From Bordetella parapertussis (GTDB lineage Bacteria; Pseudomonadota; Gammaproteobacteria; Burkholderiales; Burkholderiaceae_D): 13,835 nucleotides of DNA. The notes beneath the pieces are model-generated. The model made no database searches and was not told the origin of the DNA. It saw nothing but the letters and a program-made list of their open reading frames with translations. Positions 1 through 7,298 of the stretch are shown here, in pieces. The DNA lies in the NCBI GenBank assembly GCA_945866125.1, contig CAMBFZ010000039.1:1-13835 (forward strand), in the 5' to 3' direction. Made by a program: the position numbers and the translations under genes. Every line of letters begins with the position of its first letter. The first letter of the stretch is position 1.

Positions 1-915
1 ATCAAATTCAGCAACCCTAACGGCGTGTGCTGGACCAAAGACGGTTTCCTGATCGTGACGGAATCCAACCGCGTCCTGAATTTCCCAGCGGCCGAATATT
101 TCTATGAAGGTCCGGACGTTGCAGTCATTACGGTCGTGCCAGAAGGCGGCCTGATTCCAGTGGAAGAGCAGTCCTTCAACCACACCGGCCGTGTGTGCCG
201 CGTGGCTGATGACGGCAAGCTCTACATCACCTTGGGCCAGCCATTCAACGTGCAGCCGAAAGACAAGATCGACCTGTACAACAAAGTCGGTATCGGTGGC
301 GTTGTACGCATGGACCCTTTCAATGGTTCAGGCCGTGAAGTCTACGCAATGGGTATGCGTAACCCAGCTGGTATCGATGTCAGCCCGAAAGACAAAACTA
401 TCTGGACGACTGACAATCAGGTCGACGGTCTGGGCAACGACGTCCCACCAGGCGAGCTGAACCACCTGACCAAAGCCGGTCAGCATTTTGGCTTCCCGTA
501 CTGGAATGGCAAATTCAAAGTTGCTGGTTCGCCCGCAGCACCTGACTTGAAAGACATGGCAGAGCCAGCCAATGCCGTGTTCCCACAAGTTGAGTTCCCT
601 GCTCACCAGGCACAACTTGGCCTGACGCACTACACGGGCAAGGCGTTTCCAACCAAGTACCAGGGCGGCCTCTTCGTTGCATCCCATGGCTCATGGAATC
701 GTACTGAGCCAAGTGGCTACCTGATTAACTACGTGCCCATCAAGGCCGACGGTACGGCTGGCAAAGCGGAAGTGTTTGCAGACGGCTTCCTCGACCCAGT
801 GAGCAAGCGCGCATTGGGCCGTCCAGTTGACGTCGCCAACCTCCCAGACGGCTCGATCCTGGTTTCCGATGACTACGCTGGCGCACTCTATCGCATCAGC
901 TACGCCGGCAACTAA
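1..915 (+). CDS. PQQ-dependent glucose/sorbosone dehydrogenase-like protein, 3' part
   Basis: The frame is open from base 1 and ends at TAA 913-915, giving the last 304 residues of a protein whose start lies left of the window. A GTG at 25 is only an internal codon. The chain reads as a beta-propeller of the glucose/sorbosone dehydrogenase family (GSDH, soluble PQQ-glucose dehydrogenase type): a region with GMRNPAGIDVSP, then GQHFGFPYWNG, then SHGSWNR, and a closing blade with GRPVDVANLPDGSILVSDDY and YRISY. Family members are usually periplasmic, about 400 residues or somewhat more, and oxidise aldoses or similar sugars with PQQ, so roughly the first quarter (signal peptide and first blades) is missing here. 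The substrate cannot be told from the sequence, and some relatives may not bind PQQ. No partner gene lies downstream. A strong hairpin follows at 972-1006. Confidence 0.88.
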   Translation: MKFSNPNGVCWTKDGFLIVTESNRVLNFPAAEYFYEGPDVAVITVVPEGGLIPVEEQSFNHTGRVCRVADDGKLYITLGQPFNVQPKDKIDLYNKVGIGGVVRMDPFNGSGREVYAMGMRNPAGIDVSPKDKTIWTTDNQVDGLGNDVPPGELNHLTKAGQHFGFPYWNGKFKVAGSPAAPDLKDMAEPANAVFPQVEFPAHQAQLGLTHYTGKAFPTKYQGGLFVASHGSWNRTEPSGYLINYVPIKADGTAGKAEVFADGFLDPVSKRALGRPVDVANLPDGSILVSDDYAGALYRISYAGN

Positions 916-971
916 TCGACTGTCGCTTGCGGCAACGCGTTGGCGTCATATTGTCCGGGGTGATGGCCCCG

Positions 972-1006
972 GCCAGTCTCTCAGGCGCTCAGCCTGAGAG
1001 ACTGGC
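972..1006 (+). terminator. Strong hairpin after the dehydrogenase gene, no U-tract
   Basis: Perfect 15-bp inverted repeat: 972-986 (GCCAGTCTCTCAGGC) pairs with 992-1006 around the 5-nt loop GCTCA. A G-T and a C-G pair can extend it by two. It begins 57 nt after the dehydrogenase stop, so a 3'-end role (termination or mRNA stabilisation) is likely. No T-run follows directly, only GGTTTTATC about 12 nt later, so it is not a textbook intrinsic terminator. A smaller stem (955-960 with 967-972, CCGGGG/CCCCGG) abuts it and would compete for its first base. Confidence 0.55.
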
Positions 1007-1222
1007 TGACCTGCGCCGGTTTTATCAGATTTTCTCTACACGGCAAGTCAAGCCGAGAGACTTGCGCTTGATGGCGTCCCTAAGCTTTCTACATTTGGTC
1101 CGGCCCCCATAGCGGCTGCCGTACAATGTGTTAGCGCTTTATTTAAAAATTCAAAGCGCGACATTTGGGCGCGATTAGCCTAGTGCAGCAGCGCTGATGT
1201 GCTCACTCAACGTGCATCAAAA

Positions 1223-1251
1223 TTGCGGTACCGTTTTCCAGAAGATAAAAT
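1223..1251 (+). promoter_or_regulatory. Candidate sigma70 promoter for the small secreted-protein gene
   Basis: TTGCGG at 1223-1228 (three of six matches to TTGACA) and TAAAAT at 1246-1251 (five of six to TATAAT) are separated by the ideal 17 bp. Transcription would begin near 1258, giving a leader of about 38 nt before the ATG at 1296. The call rests on spacing and consensus only. Confidence 0.42.
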
Positions 1252-1283
1252 AGTACAGTTGTCGGCGAAGCCATGATGCGTTC

Positions 1284-1288
1284 AAGGA
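1284..1288 (+). promoter_or_regulatory. Ribosome binding site of the small secreted-protein gene
   Basis: AAGGA lies 7 nt before the ATG at 1296. With the signal peptide that begins right at that ATG, it fixes the start and supports this as a real gene. Confidence 0.6.
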
Positions 1289-1295
1289 ATTTAAA

Positions 1296-1694
1296 ATGAA
1301 AAAAATAATTTTTGCTGTCCTGATTTTTTTCTGTGCATCGCATGCGTATGCATGCTCTTTAACCGGTCAAGTCGTGCAAGGAAAAAACAGAATCTGTTAC
1401 TACCACTGCCCCAACGGGAAACGGACTATTACCGTTTCTGAATCATCGCACTGCCCGCTCGACGTAAGTGGCGATCCGAGTCCAGATCCAAGCGTTGCCG
1501 CCTTCGACGCGGCGGCTGGGTTTTGTCCCGTAGAAAAAGTCCGTGTAGAGCCAAGCAGTAGCTGTGAGTTGACGGCTCCCGCTGCGTCCGGATACTGCCT
1601 GTTTTGGCCGATGTTATCTATGCCAAACCGGATAGCGTGGTCTGACCGTCGCGTCGCATCGAACCCGTCCACCGTCAGAATTTTCCTTGCGTAG
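1296..1694 (+). CDS. Small cysteine-rich secreted protein of unknown function
   Basis: A protein of 132 residues. Residues 1-19 form a clear signal peptide (MKK, then a hydrophobic core IIFAVLIFFCA, then SHAYA before Cys20), so export is likely; cleavage after AYA would leave Cys20 as the first mature residue. I do not see a strict lipobox. The next ~35 residues, with CYYHCPNGKRTITV and then SSHCPLDV, resemble short exported proteins I recall from other betaproteobacteria, which usually end just after the CPL motif. Here the frame continues for about 77 more residues with Pro/Ser-rich and Cys-containing sequence that looks much less protein-like. The tail may therefore be an acquired extension caused by loss of the original stop codon. 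Eight cysteines follow the signal core (20, 33, 37, 53, 77, 89, 102 and one within the signal at 13 excluded), so disulfides are possible in the periplasm. No function can be assigned. Confidence 0.62.
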   Translation: MKKIIFAVLIFFCASHAYACSLTGQVVQGKNRICYYHCPNGKRTITVSESSHCPLDVSGDPSPDPSVAAFDAAAGFCPVEKVRVEPSSSCELTAPAASGYCLFWPMLSMPNRIAWSDRRVASNPSTVRIFLA

Positions 1695-2080
1695 GTTTGC
1701 CGAACCATTTTGGTGCGGTAGGCGTGCCGCGCCGAGCGGGTATGTTGGGGTTTTTGCCAAGACTCCCCATACTGATTCACGGAAGCCCTGAATTAATACG
1801 GCGCCTTGCAAGCTGTTGAATAGCGAATTTTTAAATGGCGAGCTGGACGTGAATTTTTTTCAATCAACTAAGTAATCCTCCGGGCCTCGTTCGGCAGTAT
1901 TCTCACGGACTTGTACGCAGCATCGCAAACTGACCGCAGTTTTGTTCATACTCCCGATATCCTTGGTGGTGCGCCGTGTTTCAATCTTAACGGCCTTGAC
2001 CGCTATTTGTGGGGCCATCAGGTTAGATCAATAATCCTTTTTCGCATCCTGCTTTTAATTTCGCTGAAGACGAATTCCTT
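1695..2080. other. Intergenic region upstream of pyc
   Basis: A 386-base stretch without a credible gene. Antisense frames cover 1400-1811 but show no signal peptide, domain or ribosome site. The only feature I can support is a possible pyc promoter at 2007-2035. No strong hairpin, repeat or RNA gene was seen. Confidence 0.5.
2007..2035 (+). promoter_or_regulatory. Candidate sigma70 promoter for pyc
   Basis: TTGTGG (2007-2012) and AATAAT (2030-2035, five of six matches to TATAAT) are 17 bp apart. A start near 2042 would give a leader of about 38 nt. The -35 match is weak (TTG only), so this is tentative. Confidence 0.33.
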
Positions 2081-5000
2081 ATGAAAAAAATTCACAAAAT
2101 CCTCGTTGCCAATCGTTCCGAAATCGCCATCCGCGTCATGCGCGCCGCGACTGAATTGGGTATCAGGACGGTGGCCATTTATGCGGCCGAAGACCGCTTT
2201 GCGTTGCATCGTTTCAAGGCGGATGAAAGCTATCTGGTCGGCGAAGGAAAAAAACCGATTGCAGCTTATCTCGACGTCGAGGACATCATTCGTATCGCAA
2301 AAGAAGCGGGAGCCGATGCGGTGCATCCCGGCTACGGTTTCTTGTCCGAAAATCCCGAGTTCGCCGATGCCTGCACCCGTAACGGCTTAATCTTCATCGG
2401 ACCCAAATCCGACGTGATGCGCACACTCGGGAACAAAGTCGCCGCCCGCAATGCGGCTATTGCGGCCGGTGTTCCAGTCGTGCCGGCCACGCCCGCGTTG
2501 CCGGATGATATTGCACAGGCAAAGAAAATGGCGGCGTTAGTCGGCTATCCGCTGATGCTCAAAGCCAGCTGGGGTGGAGGTGGGCGCGGTATGCGGGTCA
2601 TTGAATCCGAAGCCGAATTGCCCGGGCAGCTCGAGGTCGCGCGTCGTGAGGCACTGGCTGCGTTTGGCAATGATGAAATGTATCTGGAAAAACTAGTGCG
2701 CCACGCGCGCCATGTTGAAGTCCAGCTTTTGGGCGATGTGCATGGCAATCTGGTGCATTTATTTGAGCGCGATTGCTCGGTACAAAGACGGAATCAAAAG
2801 GTGGTGGAGCGGGCGCCTGCGCCTTACCTCGATCAGGCAACCCGTAGCGCTTTGTGTGAGTCTGCGCTCAAGCTCGGGCGTGCGGTCAACTATACGCACG
2901 CAGGTACGGTTGAATTTTTAATGGATGCCGAGACGGGCCAATTTTATTTTATTGAAGTCAATCCGCGTATTCAGGTCGAACACACTGTTACCGAGCAAGT
3001 GACCGGCGTCGATATCGTCAAGGCGCAGATTCGCGTCTCTGAAGGATTGCGAATTGGCGAGAAGGACGACAACGGCACACGTATTCCACCGCAGTCGGAA
3101 ATTGTCCTCAATGGTCATGCGTTGCAATGCCGCGTGACCACTGAAGATCCCGAAAACAATTTCACGCCGGATTATGGTCGATTGACAGCGTATCGCAGCG
3201 CGTCCGGTTTTGGTATTCGCCTCGACGGCGGCACCGCCTATGCCGGTGCCGTCATCACGCCGTATTACGATTCGTTGCTGGTGAAAGTCACTGCATGGGC
3301 GCCAAGCGCGGTGGAGGCGATCGCGCGAATGGATCGGGCACTCAGAGAATTTCGTATTCGTGGTGTATCGACCAATCTGGCGTTTCTGGAAAACGTCATC
3401 AATCATCCGCAATTCAAATCCGGTGAATGCCTGACGCGCTTTATTGATACCACGCCAGAGTTATTTAAATTTGCCAAACGTGCCGATCGCGCGACGCGCT
3501 TGTTGCGCTTCATTGGCGACGTCGTCGTCAACGGTAATCCTGAAATGAAAGGACGCACCGCGATTAATTCGCAGGTGCCGGCAGCCTTGCTGCCCCGCGC
3601 TAACCGGTTGGCACCGATACTGCCCGGGTCGCGTGAGATCTTCAAAGAGCTCGGTGCTGAAAAATTTTCTCAATGGATGCTCGATCAACCACAAGTACTG
3701 TTGACTGACACCACGATGCGTGACGCACACCAGTCGCTCTTTGCGACGCGCATGCGCACTGCCGATATGCTGCCGATTGCCCCGTATTACGCGCGCATGC
3801 TGCCGGGATTATTTTCTCTTGAATGTTGGGGTGGTGCCACCTTTGATGTGTCGATGCGCTTCCTGAAGGAAGATCCATGGGAGCGCTTGTCCCAACTCCG
3901 CCAAGCGGTACCCAACATCTTGTTTCAAATGCTGCTGCGTGCATCCAATGCGGTGGGCTATACCAATTATCCGGACAATGTAGTTAAACATTTTGTGCAG
4001 CAGGCCGCCACTGGCGGTGTGGATTTATTCCGCGTCTTTGATTCATTAAATTGGGTTGAGAATATGCGTGTCGCAATTGATGCGGTGCGCGAGACCGGCG
4101 CCTTGTGCGAGGGCGCGATCTGTTACACCGGCGACCCGTTCGATCCGACCCGCACTAAATACAGCTTGTCGTATTACGTCAAGATGGCCAAAGAACTCGA
4201 GCGCGCCGGCGTCAACATCATTGCCATCAAAGATATGGCGGGCGTCTGCAAGCCGCCTGCCGCACGCGCCTTGGTCAAGGCACTGAAAGAAGAAATCGGC
4301 CTGCCGATTCATTTTCATACCCACGACACCAGCGGCATTGCGGCGGCCAGCGTGCTGGCCGCCATCGAAGCCGGCTGTGATGCCGTTGACGCGGCTATGG
4401 ACGCGATGAGCGGGCTCACCTCGCAGCCAAATCTGGGCTCGATTGCCGCAGCGCTGGCGCATACGCCGCACGACCCTGGCTTACCCAAAGACGCATTGTT
4501 TGCCATTTCACAGTATTGGGAAGGTGTACGGCGTCACTACGCGCCGTTCGAAGCGGACATCCGCTCAGGAACATCCGATGTCTATCGACATGAAATGCCC
4601 GGTGGTCAGTACACCAACCTGCGCGAACAAGCGCGGGCGATGGGCATCGAACATCGCTGGACCGAGGTGTCGCAGGCCTATGCCGACGTGAATCAACTCT
4701 TTGGTGACATCGTCAAAGTCACGCCGACCTCAAAAGTGGTCGGCGATCTGGCGTTGTTCATGGTGGCTAAAGATTTGACGCCGGAAGACATCCGGGCACC
4801 CGAAAAAGAAATCGCTTTTCCCGAGTCCGTCATTTCATTATTCAAAGGCGAACTCGGTTTTCCACCGGATGGCTTTCCCCAAGCGCTGCAAGCCAAAGTA
4901 TTAAAAGGGGCGCCGCCGTTGCAGGGTCGTCCTGGTGCAAACTTGCCGCCGGTTGACTTTGACCAGGCCCGGGCTGATGCGGAAAAAGCGGCCGGGCGTC

Positions 5001-5536
5001 ATATTAATGAACATGAGCTGGCGTCGTATTTGATGTATCCGAAAGTCTTCGCTGATTATGCGACCCACCGCCGCCAGCATGGGGATGTCAGCGTACTGCC
5101 CACCGATGTATTCTTTCAGGGCCTTAAGGAAGGGCAGGAGATCTCGGTCGATATCGATCAAGGTAAAACGCTGGTGATCCGCTTATTAGGTCGGACCGAA
5201 CTAGAAGAAGAAGGGCAGAGTAAATTATTCTTCGAATTGAATGGTCAGCCGCGTGTCGTGCGCATTCATCATGCCGGCGCAGTCAAGCAGTTAGGCCATC
5301 CCAAAGCGCAAGAAGGCAACCCCCATCACATCGGCGCGCCAATGCCCGGGATGATCGTCACCTTGGCCGTGAAAGCGGGACAAAAAGTCGCGAAGGGTGA
5401 CCCATTAGTGTCGATTGAGGCGATGAAAATGGAAACTATGATCCGTGCCGAGTTTGATGCGTTGGTGCTGCACACGCATGTCAAGCCAGGTGCGGTCGTC
5501 AATGCCAAGGATCTGCTCATTGAGCTTTCAAGCTGA
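2081..5536 (+). CDS. pyc: Pyruvate carboxylase, single-chain biotin enzyme
   Basis: This 1151-residue protein has the full length and domain order of pyruvate carboxylase, which makes oxaloacetate from pyruvate, bicarbonate and ATP (anaplerosis) in the cytoplasm. The biotin carboxylase domain covers about 1-450: start KILVANRSEIAIRV, ATP-loop glycines 165-168 in WGGGGRGMRV, and the signature NPRIQVEHTVTEQVTG. The carboxyltransferase domain runs from about 535, with DTTMRDAHQS at 543-552 (metal ligand Asp548), carboxylated Lys717 in IKDMAGVCKP, metal ligands His746 and His748 in HFHTHDTSG, and catalytic Thr881 in KVTPTSK. These sit one position before the Asp549, Lys718 and Thr882 I recall for the Rhizobium etli enzyme. 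The C-terminal biotinyl domain carries the biotinylated Lys1116 in EAMKMET. Nothing is missing. The ATG at 2081 begins right at the domain; its ribosome site (GAAGA, 2066-2070) is weak. A hairpin follows the stop. Confidence 0.97.
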   Translation: MKKIHKILVANRSEIAIRVMRAATELGIRTVAIYAAEDRFALHRFKADESYLVGEGKKPIAAYLDVEDIIRIAKEAGADAVHPGYGFLSENPEFADACTRNGLIFIGPKSDVMRTLGNKVAARNAAIAAGVPVVPATPALPDDIAQAKKMAALVGYPLMLKASWGGGGRGMRVIESEAELPGQLEVARREALAAFGNDEMYLEKLVRHARHVEVQLLGDVHGNLVHLFERDCSVQRRNQKVVERAPAPYLDQATRSALCESALKLGRAVNYTHAGTVEFLMDAETGQFYFIEVNPRIQVEHTVTEQVTGVDIVKAQIRVSEGLRIGEKDDNGTRIPPQSEIVLNGHALQCRVTTEDPENNFTPDYGRLTAYRSASGFGIRLDGGTAYAGAVITPYYDSLLVKVTAWAPSAVEAIARMDRALREFRIRGVSTNLAFLENVINHPQFKSGECLTRFIDTTPELFKFAKRADRATRLLRFIGDVVVNGNPEMKGRTAINSQVPAALLPRANRLAPILPGSREIFKELGAEKFSQWMLDQPQVLLTDTTMRDAHQSLFATRMRTADMLPIAPYYARMLPGLFSLECWGGATFDVSMRFLKEDPWERLSQLRQAVPNILFQMLLRASNAVGYTNYPDNVVKHFVQQAATGGVDLFRVFDSLNWVENMRVAIDAVRETGALCEGAICYTGDPFDPTRTKYSLSYYVKMAKELERAGVNIIAIKDMAGVCKPPAARALVKALKEEIGLPIHFHTHDTSGIAAASVLAAIEAGCDAVDAAMDAMSGLTSQPNLGSIAAALAHTPHDPGLPKDALFAISQYWEGVRRHYAPFEADIRSGTSDVYRHEMPGGQYTNLREQARAMGIEHRWTEVSQAYADVNQLFGDIVKVTPTSKVVGDLALFMVAKDLTPEDIRAPEKEIAFPESVISLFKGELGFPPDGFPQALQAKVLKGAPPLQGRPGANLPPVDFDQARADAEKAAGRHINEHELASYLMYPKVFADYATHRRQHGDVSVLPTDVFFQGLKEGQEISVDIDQGKTLVIRLLGRTELEEEGQSKLFFELNGQPRVVRIHHAGAVKQLGHPKAQEGNPHHIGAPMPGMIVTLAVKAGQKVAKGDPLVSIEAMKMETMIRAEFDALVLHTHVKPGAVVNAKDLLIELSS

Positions 5537-5546
5537 TGCGCCTGCC

Positions 5547-5584
5547 GTAAACATCTTGTCGGCACAGTCCGGCAAGATGTTTAC
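5547..5584 (+). terminator. Strong hairpin after pyc, no U-tract
   Basis: A 16-bp stem, 5547-5562 (GTAAACATCTTGTCGG) with 5569-5584 (CCGGCAAGATGTTTAC), has a single G-T wobble and a 6-nt loop CACAGT. It starts 10 nt after the pyc stop. The downstream flank TCATTTATCACC has no T-run, so it may stabilise the pyc mRNA 3' end or act with another termination mechanism rather than as a classical terminator. Confidence 0.6.
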
Positions 5585-5701
5585 TCATTTATCACCATCT
5601 TGATTGCGACAATTTTCCCCAATCTAATTTGCGCCGCGAGTCTCGAATCCGCTGGTATAGTTATTTGAGGTGAGGGAGAATATGCGCCTGTGCGTGATTT
5701 T

Positions 5702-5730
5702 TTGCGCTTGAAAATTATATATATTTTAAT
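5702..5730 (+). promoter_or_regulatory. Candidate sigma70 promoter for trpB2
   Basis: TTGCGC at 5702-5707 and TTTAAT at 5725-5730 (five of six matches to TATAAT) are separated by 17 bp inside a markedly A+T-rich stretch (5711-5743). Transcription would start near 5737, leaving a short leader before the ATG at 5762. A second -10-like TATAAC at 5739-5744 has no suitably spaced -35. Confidence 0.38.
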
Positions 5731-5749
5731 ACTGCAAATATAACAACAT

Positions 5750-5754
5750 GGAGA
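5750..5754 (+). promoter_or_regulatory. Ribosome binding site of trpB2
   Basis: GGAGA, 7 nt upstream of the ATG at 5762, supports this start. Confidence 0.65.
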
Positions 5755-5761
5755 CAAGATA

Positions 5762-7132
5762 ATGTCCAAGCAAGTCAAATTTTTATTGCCTGAAGACCGC
5801 ATACCCCGCCGCTGGTACAACATTCAGGCAGACCTGCCGGTCGCGTTGCCGCCGGTTCTGCATCCGGGCACCTTGCAGCCGATTGGACCAGATGATTTGG
5901 CGCCCTTGTTCCCGATGGAACTCATCATGCAAGAAGTCTCCACTGAGCGGGAGATCGACATTCCTGAGCCGGTCAGAGACATTTACCGCATATGGCGGCC
6001 GGCACCGTTATATCGTGCCTATGGTCTGGAAAAAGCACTGGGCACCCCCGCCAAAATTTATTACAAATACGAAGGCGTCAGCCCCGCGGGCAGCCACAAG
6101 CCCAATACTGCAATCCCGCAGGCTTTTTATAACAAACAAGCTGGCGTAAAGCGTCTCACCACCGAAACCGGTGCGGGTCAGTGGGGCACGTCGCTATCGT
6201 TTGCCGGATCCTTGTTTGATTTGGATGTCACCGTGTTTCAAGTCCGCGTCTCTTATGATCAAAAGCCCTACCGACGCGCGGTCATGGAAACTTACGGCGC
6301 GCGTTGCGTGGCGTCGCCATCAAATGAGACGCAGTATGGTCGCTCGGTGTTGGAAAAGCGCGCCGATCATCCGGGTAGTCTCGGTATCGCTATCTCCGAA
6401 GCAGTCGAAATCGCAGCAACCAACGACGACACCAAATACGCATTAGGGTCGGTGTTAAACCATGTGCTCATGCACCAGACCATAGTAGGCATCGAATCCA
6501 TGGAACAGATGGCCATGGCCGGCGATTATCCGGATGTGATTGTCGGTTGCACCGGTGGTGGTTCAAACTTTGCCGGCATCACCTTTCCATTTATTGGCGC
6601 TGGTTTGCGAGGCGGACCAAAACCCCGGATCGTGGCCGTCGAACCAGCCGCCTGCCCGTCTCTCACGCGCGGTAAATACGCCTATGACTTTGGCGACACC
6701 GGTCACATCACGCCACTGACAAAAATGCATACCCTGGGCTCATCCTTTACGCCGCCAGGTTTTCACGCGGGCGGATTGCGCTACCACGGCATGGCGCCCC
6801 TGGTATCGCATCTGAAGGAGTTGAATCTGATCGAAGCCGTCGCCTATCACCAGACTGAATGCTTCGCGGCCGGTGTTTTATTTGCCCGTCATGAGGGTAT
6901 CGTGCCTGCGCCTGAGGCCAATCATGCTGTCAAAGGTGCGATTGAAGAAGCGCTGCGTTGCAAGCGCGAAGGCAAAAGCGAAGTCATCTTGTTTAATCTG
7001 TGCGGACATGGCCACTTCGATATGACTGCATATACGAGCTACTTTGCAGGCAATCTGAAAGATGACAAATACAATGAAGAAGAGTTGGCGATGGCCTTAG
7101 CCGGTCTGCCTAGTGTCCCGGAAAATAGCTAA
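5762..7132 (+). CDS. trpB2: TrpB2-type tryptophan synthase beta subunit-like PLP enzyme
   Basis: A 456-residue fold-type II PLP enzyme, longer than the usual ~400-residue TrpB1 and matching the TrpB2 branch. The PLP lysine is Lys113 in GVSPAGSHKPNTA, followed by TETGAGQWGTSLSFA. The phosphate-binding loop GGGSN is at 265-269 in VGCTGGGSNFAG. The C-terminal signature NLCGHGHFDMTAY is typical of TrpB2. The N-terminus (LPEDRIPRRWYNIQADLP) is also the family's usual opening and agrees with the ATG chosen. TrpB2 enzymes condense indole with serine to tryptophan; some work without TrpA and may act in indole salvage or with other substrates. No trpA or other trp gene lies nearby, so this is a solitary copy. 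I infer that a canonical trpBA pair exists elsewhere in the genome. The gene has its own promoter candidate and ends at a bidirectional terminator. Confidence 0.93.
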   Translation: MSKQVKFLLPEDRIPRRWYNIQADLPVALPPVLHPGTLQPIGPDDLAPLFPMELIMQEVSTEREIDIPEPVRDIYRIWRPAPLYRAYGLEKALGTPAKIYYKYEGVSPAGSHKPNTAIPQAFYNKQAGVKRLTTETGAGQWGTSLSFAGSLFDLDVTVFQVRVSYDQKPYRRAVMETYGARCVASPSNETQYGRSVLEKRADHPGSLGIAISEAVEIAATNDDTKYALGSVLNHVLMHQTIVGIESMEQMAMAGDYPDVIVGCTGGGSNFAGITFPFIGAGLRGGPKPRIVAVEPAACPSLTRGKYAYDFGDTGHITPLTKMHTLGSSFTPPGFHAGGLRYHGMAPLVSHLKELNLIEAVAYHQTECFAAGVLFARHEGIVPAPEANHAVKGAIEEALRCKREGKSEVILFNLCGHGHFDMTAYTSYFAGNLKDDKYNEEELAMALAGLPSVPENS

Positions 7133-7231
7133 AGACTGTTTGGGTCTTCGGGTTTTGGGGCGTGCGAAGTTCGCCTTGGATCAAGACTGACCTGCATCAG
7201 TTGTGCATTTTCGGATAAGTTTGTATCGTCA

Positions 7232-7262
7232 AAAAAGCCCGATGCACTGCATCGGGCTTTTT
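7232..7262. terminator. Bidirectional intrinsic terminator between convergent units
   Basis: Perfect 14-bp stem: 7232-7245 (AAAAAGCCCGATGC) pairs with 7249-7262 around the 3-nt loop ACT. It has a G+C-rich core, a T-run on the right and an A-run on the left, so it can end transcription from both sides: trpB2 on the + strand and the four-gene operon on the - strand, which converge here. Confidence 0.9.
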
Positions 7263-7298
7263 ATTGGGCGACCAATTCGCAGCGTGATTTGAATCAGC

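Larger units (their letters stand above)
916..1295. other. Intergenic region between dehydrogenase gene and small secreted-protein gene
   Basis: These 380 bases hold the strong hairpin at 972-1006 and two weak inverted repeats: GCAAGTC 1043-1049 with GACTTGC 1059-1065, and GCGCTTT 1134-1140 with AAAGCGC 1153-1159. A candidate promoter lies at 1223-1251. The one open frame of any size (927-1112) has no convincing ribosome site and no recognisable protein features, so I do not call a gene here. Confidence 0.6.

Noticed and set aside
927..1112. 61-codon open frame after the dehydrogenase gene
   Set aside because: It runs straight through the 15-bp hairpin, has no good ribosome site and encodes no recognisable sequence.
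1400..1780. 126-residue minus-strand frame overlapping the small secreted-protein gene
   Set aside because: I considered a degraded transposase or other remnant. I could not recognise any domain, and the plus-strand gene has a signal peptide and ribosome site. Mentioned only as a hint about the odd 3' half.
2918..3412. 164-residue open frame antisense to pyc
   Set aside because: It lies wholly inside the biotin carboxylase coding region of pyc, which has all family motifs. The antisense product has no recognisable domain or ribosome site.
4046..4471. 141-residue open frame antisense to pyc
   Set aside because: It mirrors the carboxyltransferase coding sequence. It is an open shadow frame of a G+C-rich gene.
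5708..5744. TTGAAA (5708-5713) with TATAAC (5739-5744) as the trpB2 promoter
   Set aside because: The spacer is 25 bp, too long for a sigma70 promoter. The pair 5702-5707 and 5725-5730 has 17 bp.
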